Below are positions 10,901 through 18,311 of a stretch of DNA of 38,214 bases, one piece after another. Below the pieces are notes generated by a model. It was not told where the DNA came from and made no database searches. It worked only from the letters and a program-made list of their open reading frames with translations. Position 1 is the first letter of the stretch. Each line of letters opens with the position of its first letter. Made by a program: the position numbers and the translations under genes. Source of the stretch: a virus. The stretch is taken from positions 1 to 38,214 of the IMG/VR virus record IMGVR_UViG_3300009703_000045; one strand, written 5' to 3'.

Positions 10901-11880
10901 TAAAATCGGGGTCGGTTGATTTGCTTAGTGTATCAAAGGAAGGTGGTATTATAACTGATAGGGTTACGAATGTTACCACTGATTCACCACAATCATCAAT
11001 TGTAGCAGCCACGGCCAGTAGAATTTTAAATTCAGATACAAGTTTTATTCAGGGTGGTATAAACCACGAAATAACCGCATCAAAACATTCTGCTATATTA
11101 GGAGGTTTTAACAATAGTATTGACTTAGCTAACCACGCTAACGATTATGGTAATATGATATTTGGTAGTATTAATTCTAAAGTATCGGGGTCTGTTGGGT
11201 ATAGTAATTTAATATTAGGTTCTGGGGGGTCTTCCATTTACAAAAGAACATCCTCAGTTTATTATAGAAATATTATAATAGGTGGTAGTTCACACCAGAT
11301 AACAGATGGAATTGACAATGTAATAGTTGGGGGTCAAAATAACATATTAACTGGTAGTATTTTAGATTCTAACTCAGGATTTATTGGTAGTTGGAACTCT
11401 GTCATATCCAATAAAACGGATAGTTGGATTATAGGTATGAGAAACAAAACTGCAGATGCTGACGAGACAGTTTATGTAGAAAATCTATCAGTTGATAGTA
11501 ATATAAATGTAGGTGGTGATGTTGATATAAGCGGAGTTTTAACTGCGACAAGAAAATCATTTTTAATTCCACATCCATCAAAAGAAGGTAAACAATTACA
11601 ATACGCCTCACTTGAAGGACCAGAAAATGGTGTATATGTCCGTGGAGTTTTGAAAAGTGATTACAAAATAACATTACCAGATTATTGGGTACACTTAGTA
11701 GATAAAGGAACAATAACGGTTAGTTTAACACCTATCGGAAGATTCCAAAATTTATATGTAAAAGACATTCGTAATAATGAAATATTGGTAGGTTGTAAAA
11801 AACCTACACGGAAAATATATTGTCATTATGTAGTATATGGTGAGAGAAAAGATATAGATAAACTGGAGGTTGAAGTGTAA
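7930..11880 (+). CDS. large tail-fibre-like structural protein (1316 aa)
   Basis: The protein opens with an about 290-residue domain that may anchor it, containing two GPTGQ(I/V)P motifs. A long region of ISGSG/SGSLTISG and NISSSG units follows, then the motif VHTLGTNTDRWDRLYM, which resembles the DLG..W motifs of two other genes here. Next comes a stretch of GGFNNSI/GSINSKV/LGSGGSS/GGQNNIL units typical of left-handed beta-roll head domains of trimeric adhesins. It ends with a compact conserved-looking domain (about 1205-1316) containing SLEGPENGVYVRG, LPDYWVHLVDKGTITVSLTP and YGERKD. Similar C-terminal domains occur in T4-like cyanophage structural proteins as I recall. The start has GTGAGAG 6-12 bases upstream. 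It overlaps the next gene by one base (TAATG). Role: trimeric fibre, inferred. Confidence 0.72.
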   Translation: MALGDVGFSEYEKRITAFKHVFNTLNQDSGKQQYEEVFDTAHTIFAEELIDGYVKPQRVGTPSYARVRTWVTRSEDVSGDVTALWSGSFSSSDEDADTDNPNVEKIVMPLTMLNEVNNQYYYAYGKSGSLHEDINSVDGTYDSGYATTKLSRGLLFDSSSAILRNWINPQRFGGAYKSTIKYTNSTNTGPTGQIPDDIPSTSTGYKLGGWIFDAFKGGLFIARHATAEDAPDLSGYKHPLWIEGYRYIGPTGQVPTAISSSYLSASGISFTSASSAETNQYNTVLIDTGSGRLYYTGSYGGGGSGNGFPFSGSALLTGSLLISGSGDDEPLFTVDGDMSVTGYVNSSLTIQNSSDDATLKVQGYHATEYVELKWDYDSDNAILEWHPNYDLVMRTSAASVMTLRGDRSVEIFKDLVIGNLSSNFISASNGTIEFTGDLSGSGTTTASFAHFVVDTVESKSVIHTVVNEMSHFSSSTFSGSTIFGADDPEDAGPASEYIHQFTGSIDISGSGEFRIPSISFQYASGSYLDFNSASFGNLKSTEHIHFSQSVLTGSLTISGGVDDTPLLNVYGTAKFISDSYEYFNIDSSGNGDLEVTGYISASELVLVNNLNVTDITASRNISSSGIIVGSNLSGTNTGDQDLSTYLQNSDTGSMGSLNVVGNISSSGNISSSGTIYATEYYKNGSVFSGGGTGNWFDGTTYQTSSVDIRIEGDISASGDVYGRHIIPNNVSGVHTLGTNTDRWDRLYMSSNIMYDNDLNLSGSGNVNIGNMSGMGNIQGKLAVTTEVGDEVIASFGYKYRKVMDITRGGKPADTTGHGHFDYITDSVGVTVIGADGKPIPSSIITLYDNTFHSAPSGGAWMNLMHVYSSSAGVVSSSAGVIGWGGNSPVFGLGTTQPSASFHISASLSGSQTDLLRIQNDLGVPVFKMKPDGRFIMRHSASSANEVTMSVGTDNTFRVNDVFSVNHKDIRIRTGSREIKMFVDPITHDLKIKSGSVDLLSVSKEGGIITDRVTNVTTDSPQSSIVAATASRILNSDTSFIQGGINHEITASKHSAILGGFNNSIDLANHANDYGNMIFGSINSKVSGSVGYSNLILGSGGSSIYKRTSSVYYRNIIIGGSSHQITDGIDNVIVGGQNNILTGSILDSNSGFIGSWNSVISNKTDSWIIGMRNKTADADETVYVENLSVDSNINVGGDVDISGVLTATRKSFLIPHPSKEGKQLQYASLEGPENGVYVRGVLKSDYKITLPDYWVHLVDKGTITVSLTPIGRFQNLYVKDIRNNEILVGCKKPTRKIYCHYVVYGERKDIDKLEVEV

Positions 11881-13238
11881 TGAGTTTAGAATCGGGTTCT
11901 ATAATATTATATCCATCACATAATATGTGGAGTAGAGATGGTGGAGTTAGTGGTAGCTACAATGACTCTTCCGATACTTCAATTACCGCTCCTAAATTGA
12001 CTGCACTTGACGGAGCAAATAGTGATGAAGCTACTTATGTAGATAATAGACCTGTATTTGGTTATTCCATTAGAGCTAATGGCAGTGATACCTGGGCAGG
12101 AGTCAGGGATAGTGCGAGTGTGGCCAATACAACCTTAGGTCAAACCTCGTATAGGGTGTTTCCAACAAATACATCGGGACCTGGCTACCATTCGGGATAT
12201 AAAAATGTTACGCGGAGTAGCACTGGTACACCCAATGGGTGGATTGGTTGGGGCCCCGCCTCACATTGTATACCACCCGTTACAGATGATGATGGAATAA
12301 CATCCTACAGCCTTCGTAGGTATTATATACGAGTAACACGCACCCAGATAGATATACCACAGTTCAAGGCAATTGCAGATTTATCGTTACATTTGACCTG
12401 TTTCAATGATTCAGGCGAACTCTCTATTGATACGAATACTGCCTATGAGGGGCTTTACGCTGGTGGAGGTATGTGGAGGTTTGGTCCAATAAACCCCATC
12501 AGTAAATTTATTTGTGTTAAAGTACCCATGGGACATATTCCACATAATAATCAAGCTGCTGTATTACCGTTTACTGACGACATCCACGCTTCTGTATCAT
12601 GGAGTGTTGAGTTTGATACTGATATGAGTATGTCAGCATATAGTAAACCATTTGAAGTATCAGCTTCCAAAACCGAGCTAGTCAGTAGTGACAATGATTT
12701 ACCAGATTTTGAATTTAAAACCATCCGACTAAACCAATCAGCTACTGATGATTTTAATGATAATGGTGAGCTAAACTTGGCTATAGTAGATTATAGTTAT
12801 GATTATTTAAATGTACCACCCACCTCAGCCTCTGGTGAAACTCACCCAATAACAGCTGAACCGACAGATACGGGTTCTAGGTTTAATTGTTTCTGGGGGA
12901 GATGGCTCCCGCTATATTTTGATGAGTCGTCAGCGAAATATAACGGTAGATATTTTGGTCCATTTTTTAGTGCCAATAACACTAAAGCTCCATTTGCAGG
13001 TAAAATGGAAATTAATAGTGGAAAAGTTATAATTGGGTCCCCGATACACTTTGGTAAACATCGAAATTTATTCAAGTCACCAGTCACAGACCCAATACCG
13101 ACAGATTATGGTGGTGGTCTCAGTACTACACCATACACAGCGTCGAGGCTAGACCCTGATGAATATTCAGCTGTAAGATATGGGATAAATTATGTTAGTA
13201 GTAGTGTTTATGTTAAAGGTTATCCTATAACACATTAA
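11880..13238 (+). CDS. hypothetical virion-associated protein (452 aa)
   Basis: It begins in the stop codon of the preceding fibre gene (TAATG), so it is probably translationally coupled to it. The sequence is aromatic- and glycine-rich without ISGSG repeats, and I recognise no family. Segments such as GNGWIGWGP-like patches, many Tyr/Trp and few charged residues suggest a beta-rich globular domain, for example a receptor-binding tip or a fibre partner; this is inference. Base composition differs from its neighbours: by hand count about 47% G+C in 12121-12240, against roughly one third in flanking genes. That could reflect recent acquisition or exchange of a host-range module. Confidence 0.62.
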   Translation: MSLESGSIILYPSHNMWSRDGGVSGSYNDSSDTSITAPKLTALDGANSDEATYVDNRPVFGYSIRANGSDTWAGVRDSASVANTTLGQTSYRVFPTNTSGPGYHSGYKNVTRSSTGTPNGWIGWGPASHCIPPVTDDDGITSYSLRRYYIRVTRTQIDIPQFKAIADLSLHLTCFNDSGELSIDTNTAYEGLYAGGGMWRFGPINPISKFICVKVPMGHIPHNNQAAVLPFTDDIHASVSWSVEFDTDMSMSAYSKPFEVSASKTELVSSDNDLPDFEFKTIRLNQSATDDFNDNGELNLAIVDYSYDYLNVPPTSASGETHPITAEPTDTGSRFNCFWGRWLPLYFDESSAKYNGRYFGPFFSANNTKAPFAGKMEINSGKVIIGSPIHFGKHRNLFKSPVTDPIPTDYGGGLSTTPYTASRLDPDEYSAVRYGINYVSSSVYVKGYPITH

Positions 13239-13253
13239 AAACCAATAATACAT

Positions 13254-13263
13254 ATATTTATAT
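13254..13263 (+). promoter_or_regulatory. ATATTTATAT motif, copy 1
   Basis: The first of seven exact copies of this 10-base word in front of genes. It ends 15 bases before the ATG at 13279 and abuts the binding site taggag. That is too close for a standard -10 box to leave the binding site in the transcript. Either this copy works differently or the motif is not a simple promoter. Confidence 0.35.
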
Positions 13264-13278
13264 GTAGGAGAAGTATAA

Positions 13279-14472
13279 ATGGGAAAAAATATAGTAATTA
13301 TACCAGCAACTGGAACGATTGAATTTTCGGGTTCATCTACGCATCATAATGTATTAACAGTAGATAGCAAGTCAATATCTATTACTACTGATAATTTTAT
13401 TATTGATGGTGGAAACATTACCGCTCAAAATTATATAGTTTCATCTTCTGTCACGCATATGACACAATCATTTTCAAGTGGTTCAACAATATTTGGTGAT
13501 ACATTAGATGATACTCATAATTTTACAGGTTCTGCTAATATAACAGGCTCATTAACACTAAATGGTGATTCAATAACTGCTGGTGGTGGTGGTAGTTCTC
13601 TATGGCATGATAGTACAACTTATTTATCTTCTTCCGTTGGTGTGAGAGTAGAAGGTGACATATCAGGAAGTGGTAATCTATTCATATCCGGAAGCGGTGG
13701 CGAATCGATATTTGGAACTGTATCCAGTGGTGTCGGTTCAAATGGAAATCAAAAAATATTAATAGGTTCTGCCACCAATCAATCATCATCTATTCATTTA
13801 TACTCGTCAAATGTAAATTGGGAGATAGCAACTTCTAAAACTGGATTTACACCAGTGGGAGGATTATTATTTAGATATGGTGGTACTGATACACACGCAT
13901 TTGATAACGCCGGTAATTTCGGAGTAAATACAACATCACCATCAAAAACCTTAACTGTAAATGGTGATATATCAGGAAGTGGAAATTACTATAATGATTC
14001 TTCAACTACACCAGTTATAAGTTCAAGTGGTGAGTTTTTTGGAAAAATAAAAGATATAAAAAATAGCGCATTCTATCATAGTTACAGTTCTACTAAAGTA
14101 TGGATTCCATTAGCAGGTACAACTTCTGAAGGAACTACAGCAGCCGCATATCACATGATGATAGCACCCTACGCGGGCAGATTAGTAAAAGTACTTTTAT
14201 ACAACCAATCTACCGACCCTGGAAGTACTACGGTGAAGTTTTGGACTGGTGCATATAATAGTGGAGTTATATTTAGTCTATCAGCCACCCAAGAAATTAC
14301 AGTAGATATGGTTGATGATACAAGTACTTTATTTAGATTTTCAGGAAGCGTAGCTACATTTAGTGCTGGTGAGCGGTTAGGGATTTCAGTAGAAAGAACA
14401 TCCACTAATAGTAATTATTTTGTAGCAACTACTGTTTGGGAATATGATACAACAGATGAAGGCAGTTTTTAG
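13279..14472 (+). CDS. fibre-like structural protein with GDISGSG repeats (397 aa)
   Basis: A taggag binding site 8 bases upstream supports the start. The N-terminal about 280 residues consist of short beta-type repeats (GSANITGSLTLNG, VEGDISGSGNLFISGSG, VNGDISGSG) like those in the 1316-residue fibre gene. It shares the phrase HMTQSFSSGSTIFGDT with the SHFSSSTFSGSTIFG of that gene. The C-terminal about 130 residues switch to a globular, probably jelly-roll-like domain (KVWIPLAGTTSEGT, MMIAPYAGRLVKVLLYNQS, GERLGISVERTS), which resembles surface-exposed beta-sandwich domains found at fibre tips. No catalytic motif is visible. It is followed 10 bases later by another structural gene, so the two are likely co-transcribed. 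Confidence 0.65.
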   Translation: MGKNIVIIPATGTIEFSGSSTHHNVLTVDSKSISITTDNFIIDGGNITAQNYIVSSSVTHMTQSFSSGSTIFGDTLDDTHNFTGSANITGSLTLNGDSITAGGGGSSLWHDSTTYLSSSVGVRVEGDISGSGNLFISGSGGESIFGTVSSGVGSNGNQKILIGSATNQSSSIHLYSSNVNWEIATSKTGFTPVGGLLFRYGGTDTHAFDNAGNFGVNTTSPSKTLTVNGDISGSGNYYNDSSTTPVISSSGEFFGKIKDIKNSAFYHSYSSTKVWIPLAGTTSEGTTAAAYHMMIAPYAGRLVKVLLYNQSTDPGSTTVKFWTGAYNSGVIFSLSATQEITVDMVDDTSTLFRFSGSVATFSAGERLGISVERTSTNSNYFVATTVWEYDTTDEGSF

Positions 14473-14482
14473 GAGATGATTA

Positions 14483-15274
14483 ATGGCCAATGAAATACGA
14501 CAAGACACCGATTTATATATAAAAGAAACTCGAAAAAGTAAACGATTATTTGTTACAAGTAGTGATGCTATGGTTGATGATGTACAGACAACTTCCACTA
14601 CAATTAGCAGTAGTGTGTTTAATGAAATGTCATCATCATTCGCTAATGGTGACCACCTATTAGATTCGGCTATGTTAGAAGCGAACAAACCAATTCTTTA
14701 TATGTTACAACAAATAGAAGATGATTTAACTGATGTATATAATGAAGTATCTGCTAGTGTATTTGAATCGAGTTATCTCACAGCAGCTAATATCGATACA
14801 GGTTCAGTTGGAGTTATCAGTTCAAGTTTGATTCCAAATTCAGACAATGTTTATGATTTGGGTTCATCTACAAAAGAATGGAAAGATTTATATGTCGATG
14901 GAACTGCTAATATTGATACTGGAAATATAACTGCAGGTCACATAACAAGAATAGATGGTCCGATGGGTGAAACCCTTATTACTTTTAGTGCGAGTGATAC
15001 AACACCAACAGTTTCAAAGGGTAATATGTTTAAAACAGCAAACACCAGAACAACTAATATAAAATCTTTTACTGGTGGTGTAGCCGGTCAAGAGGTCACT
15101 ATCATTTTGAAGGATGGTTATACTGATTTTACACACGGTGGGGCCCGTAACACTGGTGATTTGACTTTACAAGGTGGTACAAATTGGACAGCTGGAACTA
15201 CAGGAGATACGATTACTTTAGTAAGTGATGGTACTTATTGGTATGAAAAATGTCGGTCAGATAATACAAGATAA
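14483..15274 (+). CDS. structural protein with DLGSSTKEWKDLYV motif (263 aa)
   Basis: The binding site taggagatg ends shortly before the ATG and partly overlaps the preceding stop. The N-terminal about 100 residues are mixed helical (VFNEMSSSFANGDHLLDSAM..., LQQIEDDLTDVYNEVSASVF). The centre carries the fibre motif YDLGSSTKEWKDLYVDGTANI, and the C-terminal third is a beta-rich domain (SFTGGVAGQEVTIILKDGYTDFTHGG, TLQGGTNWTAGTTGDTITLVSDGTYWYE). The C-terminal pattern resembles domains seen repeatedly in phage fibre and whisker proteins. A virion role is inferred from composition and place. It is the last gene of the fibre region; 75 non-coding bases follow before the tail genes. Confidence 0.62.
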   Translation: MANEIRQDTDLYIKETRKSKRLFVTSSDAMVDDVQTTSTTISSSVFNEMSSSFANGDHLLDSAMLEANKPILYMLQQIEDDLTDVYNEVSASVFESSYLTAANIDTGSVGVISSSLIPNSDNVYDLGSSTKEWKDLYVDGTANIDTGNITAGHITRIDGPMGETLITFSASDTTPTVSKGNMFKTANTRTTNIKSFTGGVAGQEVTIILKDGYTDFTHGGARNTGDLTLQGGTNWTAGTTGDTITLVSDGTYWYEKCRSDNTR

Positions 15275-15306
15275 TAAAAATAAAATACATTTTCAGAAAA
15301 AACTAT

Positions 15307-15316
15307 ATATTTATAT
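15307..15316 (+). promoter_or_regulatory. ATATTTATAT motif, copy 2
   Basis: An exact copy in the 75-base gap before the 103-residue gene, 33 bases ahead of its ATG. The flanking sequence (ctatatatttatatatataac) is entirely A/T except at the ends. The place fits a promoter -10 region with a short leader containing ataggag. Confidence 0.4.
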
Positions 15317-15349
15317 ATATAACTTATAACAATATAATAGGAGTTACAC

Positions 15350-15661
15350 ATGACAGAAGAAGTCAAATTTACAGAAGAGGAACTACAACGATTAGGTGGT
15401 CTTCAACAATCATATCAAAACATCCAAGCTACTTTTGGTCAACTTAAAGTTCAACGAATTTTACTTGAGCAACAACTCGATAGCTTACAGGATACAGAAA
15501 ATACAATAGAAGAAGAATACGAAAAAGCTCAAGAAAACGAGCGAGTATTTGTCAAATCATTAAATGATAAATATGGTCCGGGTCAACTTGACCCAGCTAC
15601 AGGAGTTTTCACACCAAATCCAGACAAAACTGAATCAGAAGCCACAGGAGCTCCAAAATAA
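15350..15661 (+). CDS. small coiled-coil protein upstream of the tail sheath (103 aa)
   Basis: A binding site (ataggagtt) 7-8 bases before the ATG supports the start. Residues about 6-75 are a continuous amphipathic helix rich in Glu, Gln and Leu (EEELQRLGGLQQSYQNIQ, LLEQQLDSLQDTENTIEEEY) with coiled-coil character, like a prefoldin arm. The tail (PGQLDPATGVFTPNPDK) is flexible. Small coiled-coil proteins of this sort lie next to gp18 in several marine T4-like phages as I recall, but no function is established that I know of. A chaperone or structural accessory for the tail is possible. It has its own upstream control motif and a 140-base gap to the sheath gene. Confidence 0.6.
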   Translation: MTEEVKFTEEELQRLGGLQQSYQNIQATFGQLKVQRILLEQQLDSLQDTENTIEEEYEKAQENERVFVKSLNDKYGPGQLDPATGVFTPNPDKTESEATGAPK

Positions 15662-15715
15662 TTTAAAAAAATAGTATAAATATTAAGTAATTTCTTTTTT
15701 TGAGAAATTTTATAG

Positions 15716-15725
15716 ATATTTATAT
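15716..15725 (+). promoter_or_regulatory. ATATTTATAT motif, copy 3, upstream of sheath gene
   Basis: An exact copy 76 bases ahead of the sheath ATG in a 140-base intergenic region. A perfect T4 late-type TATAAATA also occurs on the + strand at 15675-15682, and a weak hairpin (AATTTCT 15689-15695 with AGAAATT 15703-15709) lies between them. Sheath protein is made in large amounts, so a strong promoter is expected here; which element is used cannot be told from sequence. Confidence 0.4.
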
Positions 15726-15801
15726 ATGGTTGGATGATGTTAGTCATTGAGGATTAACAGGAGATATTTAACAACAAATTTAAATTTATGGGAGAAAAAC
15801 A

Positions 15802-17547
15802 ATGGCAGAAAAAATTGTAAGTCCGGGCGTATTCACCAATGAGATAGATGCTTCTTTTTTACCAGCAGCAGTCGGAGACATTGGCGCGGCGTTGATAGGA
15901 CCGACAGTAAAAGGACCACATCTGGTTCCTACAGTAGTCGAATCATACGCTGAATATCAAGCAAAGTTTGGTGATTCTTTTAAAAGTGGAAGTCAATATT
16001 ATACATATTTTACTTCAATAGCAGCTAAGAATTATCTACAGCACGCTGGTAAATTGACAGTAGTGAGAATTGCAGGTGATGGTATAACAAATGCATCGGC
16101 TAGTATTACACAATCGGTAGGCACTGGTAATTCATTTGATTTACATACTTTAGCAGATGGTGTTATAATGAATAATAGTGGTTCGATAGGTACCAATGAT
16201 ACATTAGCATCAGCTACAAAGGATAGTATTCGATGGGAAATAGCAGGTAGAAATGATAAAAAAGGTACATTCACTTTAGTTATTAGAAATGGTAAAGATA
16301 CTTCAAAGAGAAAGAATCCGTTAGAAACTTGGAACGATTTGTCACTTGACCCTACCTCAAATAATTATATAGAACGAATAATAGGTAACCAGTATAATAC
16401 ATTAGCTACTGATGGTAGTACTACATATTTACAATCAACTGGTGAGTTTGTAAATAAGTCAAAATATGTTAGAGTTGCTAATGTAACTCAAACACCTGAT
16501 TATTTAGATGAAAATGGTACTGTGACAGTTCCAGCTGATAGTGGTTCATTACCTCAGACTGGTAGTGGTTCAATTGGCGGTGCATTCCAAGGTGGTAATG
16601 ATGGTGTGAAAACAACAGGTCCACATAAGTTCTATGGTGACGCGTCAGCATCGGCTGAATGGCAGGGTTTTAATTTGACTTTAGGTAAAGCTACTGGTAG
16701 TGACCAATTCGTAAGTGCACTAAATCTAATAGCAAACGGTGATGAATATGATATTAATATGATATTGATGCCAGGTGTTACTAATGATATAGCTTCACAT
16801 CTTGTTTCAAAAGCAATCGATGTAGCAGAGGCGAGAGGTGATACTTTCTATGTAGCAGACCCAGTAGTCAAGGGAGCTAATCTATCAACTGCAGTTACAG
16901 CAGCAGAAACATACGATTCTAATTATACTGCAATGTACTGGCCGTGGGTTCAAGTAAATGAACCACAGATTGGCAGAAATGTATGGGTACCACCATCAAC
17001 TATGATGGCTGGTGTTATTGCATTCAATGATAAAGTTTCTCACGAATGGTTTGCACCTGCAGGATTGAATAGAGGTGGACTTGATATGGCTATACAGGCT
17101 GAGAGAAAACTAACACATGCGAATAGAGATACTTTGTATGAATCGAGTGTTAATCCATTAGCAACTTTCCCTGGGGAAGGTGTTGTATGTTGGGGCCAAA
17201 AGACTCTACAAAAGAAATCATCTGCGCTGGATAGAGTTAATGTACGAAGGCTATTAATTAAAGTTAAGAAGTTTATAGCAGCTTCTTCACGGTTTTTAGT
17301 ATTTGAACAGAACAATGCATCGACACGAACCAGATTCTTGAATATAGCTAATCCTTTCCTTGAAAGTGTTCAACAAAATAGCGGTTTAAGTGCATTTAAA
17401 GTGATTATGGATGATACAAATAATACTCCTGATTTAGTTGATAGAAATGTCTTATATGGACAGATTTTCTTACAACCAACACGAACAGCTGAGTTTATTG
17501 TATTGGACTTCACAGTAATGCCTACAGGAGCGACTTTCCCTGAATAA
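15802..17547 (+). CDS. 18: tail sheath protein (gp18-like)
   Basis: 581 residues. The contractile tail sheath subunit wraps the tail tube and contracts to drive it through the host envelope. The N-terminus has the sheath hallmark SPGVFTNEIDAS and AALIGPTVKGPHLVPTVV...YAEYQAKFG. The C-terminal third is the most typical part: NVWVPPSTMMAGVIA, WFAPAGLNRGGLD, VNPLATFPGEGVVCWGQKTL, VNVRRLLIKVKKFI and the final beta-strand FIVLDFTVMPTGATFPE, which in the family mediates subunit-to-subunit exchange. The central part (about 90-280) is the variable protruding domain. It is a little shorter than T4 gp18. The start is preceded by gggagaaaaac. A terminator follows at once, so it is probably a separate transcript end. 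Confidence 0.95.
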   Translation: MAEKIVSPGVFTNEIDASFLPAAVGDIGAALIGPTVKGPHLVPTVVESYAEYQAKFGDSFKSGSQYYTYFTSIAAKNYLQHAGKLTVVRIAGDGITNASASITQSVGTGNSFDLHTLADGVIMNNSGSIGTNDTLASATKDSIRWEIAGRNDKKGTFTLVIRNGKDTSKRKNPLETWNDLSLDPTSNNYIERIIGNQYNTLATDGSTTYLQSTGEFVNKSKYVRVANVTQTPDYLDENGTVTVPADSGSLPQTGSGSIGGAFQGGNDGVKTTGPHKFYGDASASAEWQGFNLTLGKATGSDQFVSALNLIANGDEYDINMILMPGVTNDIASHLVSKAIDVAEARGDTFYVADPVVKGANLSTAVTAAETYDSNYTAMYWPWVQVNEPQIGRNVWVPPSTMMAGVIAFNDKVSHEWFAPAGLNRGGLDMAIQAERKLTHANRDTLYESSVNPLATFPGEGVVCWGQKTLQKKSSALDRVNVRRLLIKVKKFIAASSRFLVFEQNNASTRTRFLNIANPFLESVQQNSGLSAFKVIMDDTNNTPDLVDRNVLYGQIFLQPTRTAEFIVLDFTVMPTGATFPE

Positions 17548-17574
17548 TTAGGAAATAAAAGTTCAATGTAGTAA

Positions 17575-17604
17575 TAAAAACCCTCTTTAGTTAGAGGGTT
17601 TTTT
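17575..17604 (+). terminator. rho-independent terminator after the sheath gene
   Basis: Stem ACCCTCT (17580-17586) with AGAGGGT (17593-17599), loop TTAGTT, followed by TTTTTTG then more T. An A-run precedes the stem, so the hairpin could extend and could work in both directions. It lies 27 bases after the stop of gp18. Confidence 0.88.
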
Positions 17605-17636
17605 GTTTTTAAATAATACTTTTTTTTCAAAACTTT

Positions 17637-17646
17637 ATATTTATAT
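17637..17646 (+). promoter_or_regulatory. ATATTTATAT motif, copy 4, upstream of tube gene
   Basis: An exact copy, 59 bases ahead of the gp19 ATG and 33 bases after the sheath terminator. Because the terminator should stop upstream transcripts, a promoter must lie between 17605 and 17706; this motif is the best candidate. Its context atatttatatatgagtt matches copy 6 for 17 bases. Confidence 0.5.
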
Positions 17647-17705
17647 ATGAGTTGATAGATATGTGACGGATTTAAAAGATTTAAAAGATTTATAGGAGAA
17701 CTAAA

Positions 17706-18197
17706 ATGGCAGACTTCATTCAACCAGATGAACTATTTCCAACAGCGTATGAACCAAAACATAAAGCTAGGTTTATTATGTATATTGAGGGGATTCCATC
17801 TTTTGTTATTAAGGTATCATCAAGACCTAAATTAACCTTTGCGGAACTGACGATTGACCATATAAATACAAAGAGATATGCACAAGGTAAAGCGAGTTGG
17901 GATGCTATCTCAATTGAATTGATGGACCCGATAGTACCATCATCAGCACAAGCTGTAATGGAATGGTGTAGGCTTAGTTATGAGTCTATAACAGGAGCTC
18001 AAGGTTACCATGAGAATTATGTTAAAGATGTTACTATTAAATTATTAGGACCAGCCGGAGATATTGTAGAACAATGGACTGGTAAAAACACATTTATAAC
18101 TGAAGCTGACTTTGGTGCGTTAGATTGGTCAAGTGATGCTGACATGATGGGTGTAACTGTTGGGTTACGAGCTGATTATTGGGTATTAGAGTTTTAA
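17706..18197 (+). CDS. 19: tail tube protein (gp19-like)
   Basis: 163 residues, the same size as T4 gp19. It forms the stacked hexameric rings of the inner tail tube. Recognisable features: FPTAYEPKHKARFIMYIEGIPSF near the N-terminus, VSSRPKLTFAELTIDHINTKRY, WDAISIELMDPI, an AVMEWCRLSYESITGAQGY helix and the ending GVTVGLRADYWVLEF. These are the core beta-barrel strands of the tube fold shared with other contractile systems. The ataggag site precedes the ATG by 7 bases. It sits directly after the sheath gene but is separated from it by a terminator and a putative promoter, so tube and sheath can be expressed at different levels. Confidence 0.95.
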   Translation: MADFIQPDELFPTAYEPKHKARFIMYIEGIPSFVIKVSSRPKLTFAELTIDHINTKRYAQGKASWDAISIELMDPIVPSSAQAVMEWCRLSYESITGAQGYHENYVKDVTIKLLGPAGDIVEQWTGKNTFITEADFGALDWSSDADMMGVTVGLRADYWVLEF

Positions 18198-18231
18198 CAA
18201 TTAAATATTAATTATTAAGCGTCTATTTAAG

Positions 18232-18261
18232 AGTGGGAATAATTTATTCCCACTTTTTTTT
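18232..18261 (+). terminator. rho-independent terminator after the tube gene
   Basis: Stem AGTGGGAAT (18232-18240) with ATTCCCACT (18246-18254), loop AATTT, followed by seven T. It lies 34 bases after the gp19 stop. Strong GC core and T tract. Confidence 0.9.
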
Positions 18262-18269
18262 ATTTCTGT

Positions 18270-18279
18270 ATATTTATAT
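18270..18279 (+). promoter_or_regulatory. ATATTTATAT motif, copy 5, upstream of gp26
   Basis: An exact copy 32 bases ahead of the gp26 ATG and only 9 bases past the T tract of the gp19 terminator. As at copy 4, transcription of the downstream genes needs a new promoter in this short gap, and this is the only notable element in it. Confidence 0.5.
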
Positions 18280-18311
18280 ATATGAAACGGTTATTATAAT
18301 AGGAGTTACAC

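Noticed and set aside
13273-13281. TATAAAT-type words at 7925-7932 and 13273-13281 as late promoters
   Set aside because: They include the start codon itself, so a transcript from them could not carry the gene start.
15675-15682. TATAAATA on the + strand as a T4-type late promoter for the sheath gene
   Set aside because: It is a perfect match, but I found no other well-placed copy in the window. It lies about 120 bases from the ATG with a weak hairpin between, so it is noted under copy 3 of the other motif but not annotated as a promoter.
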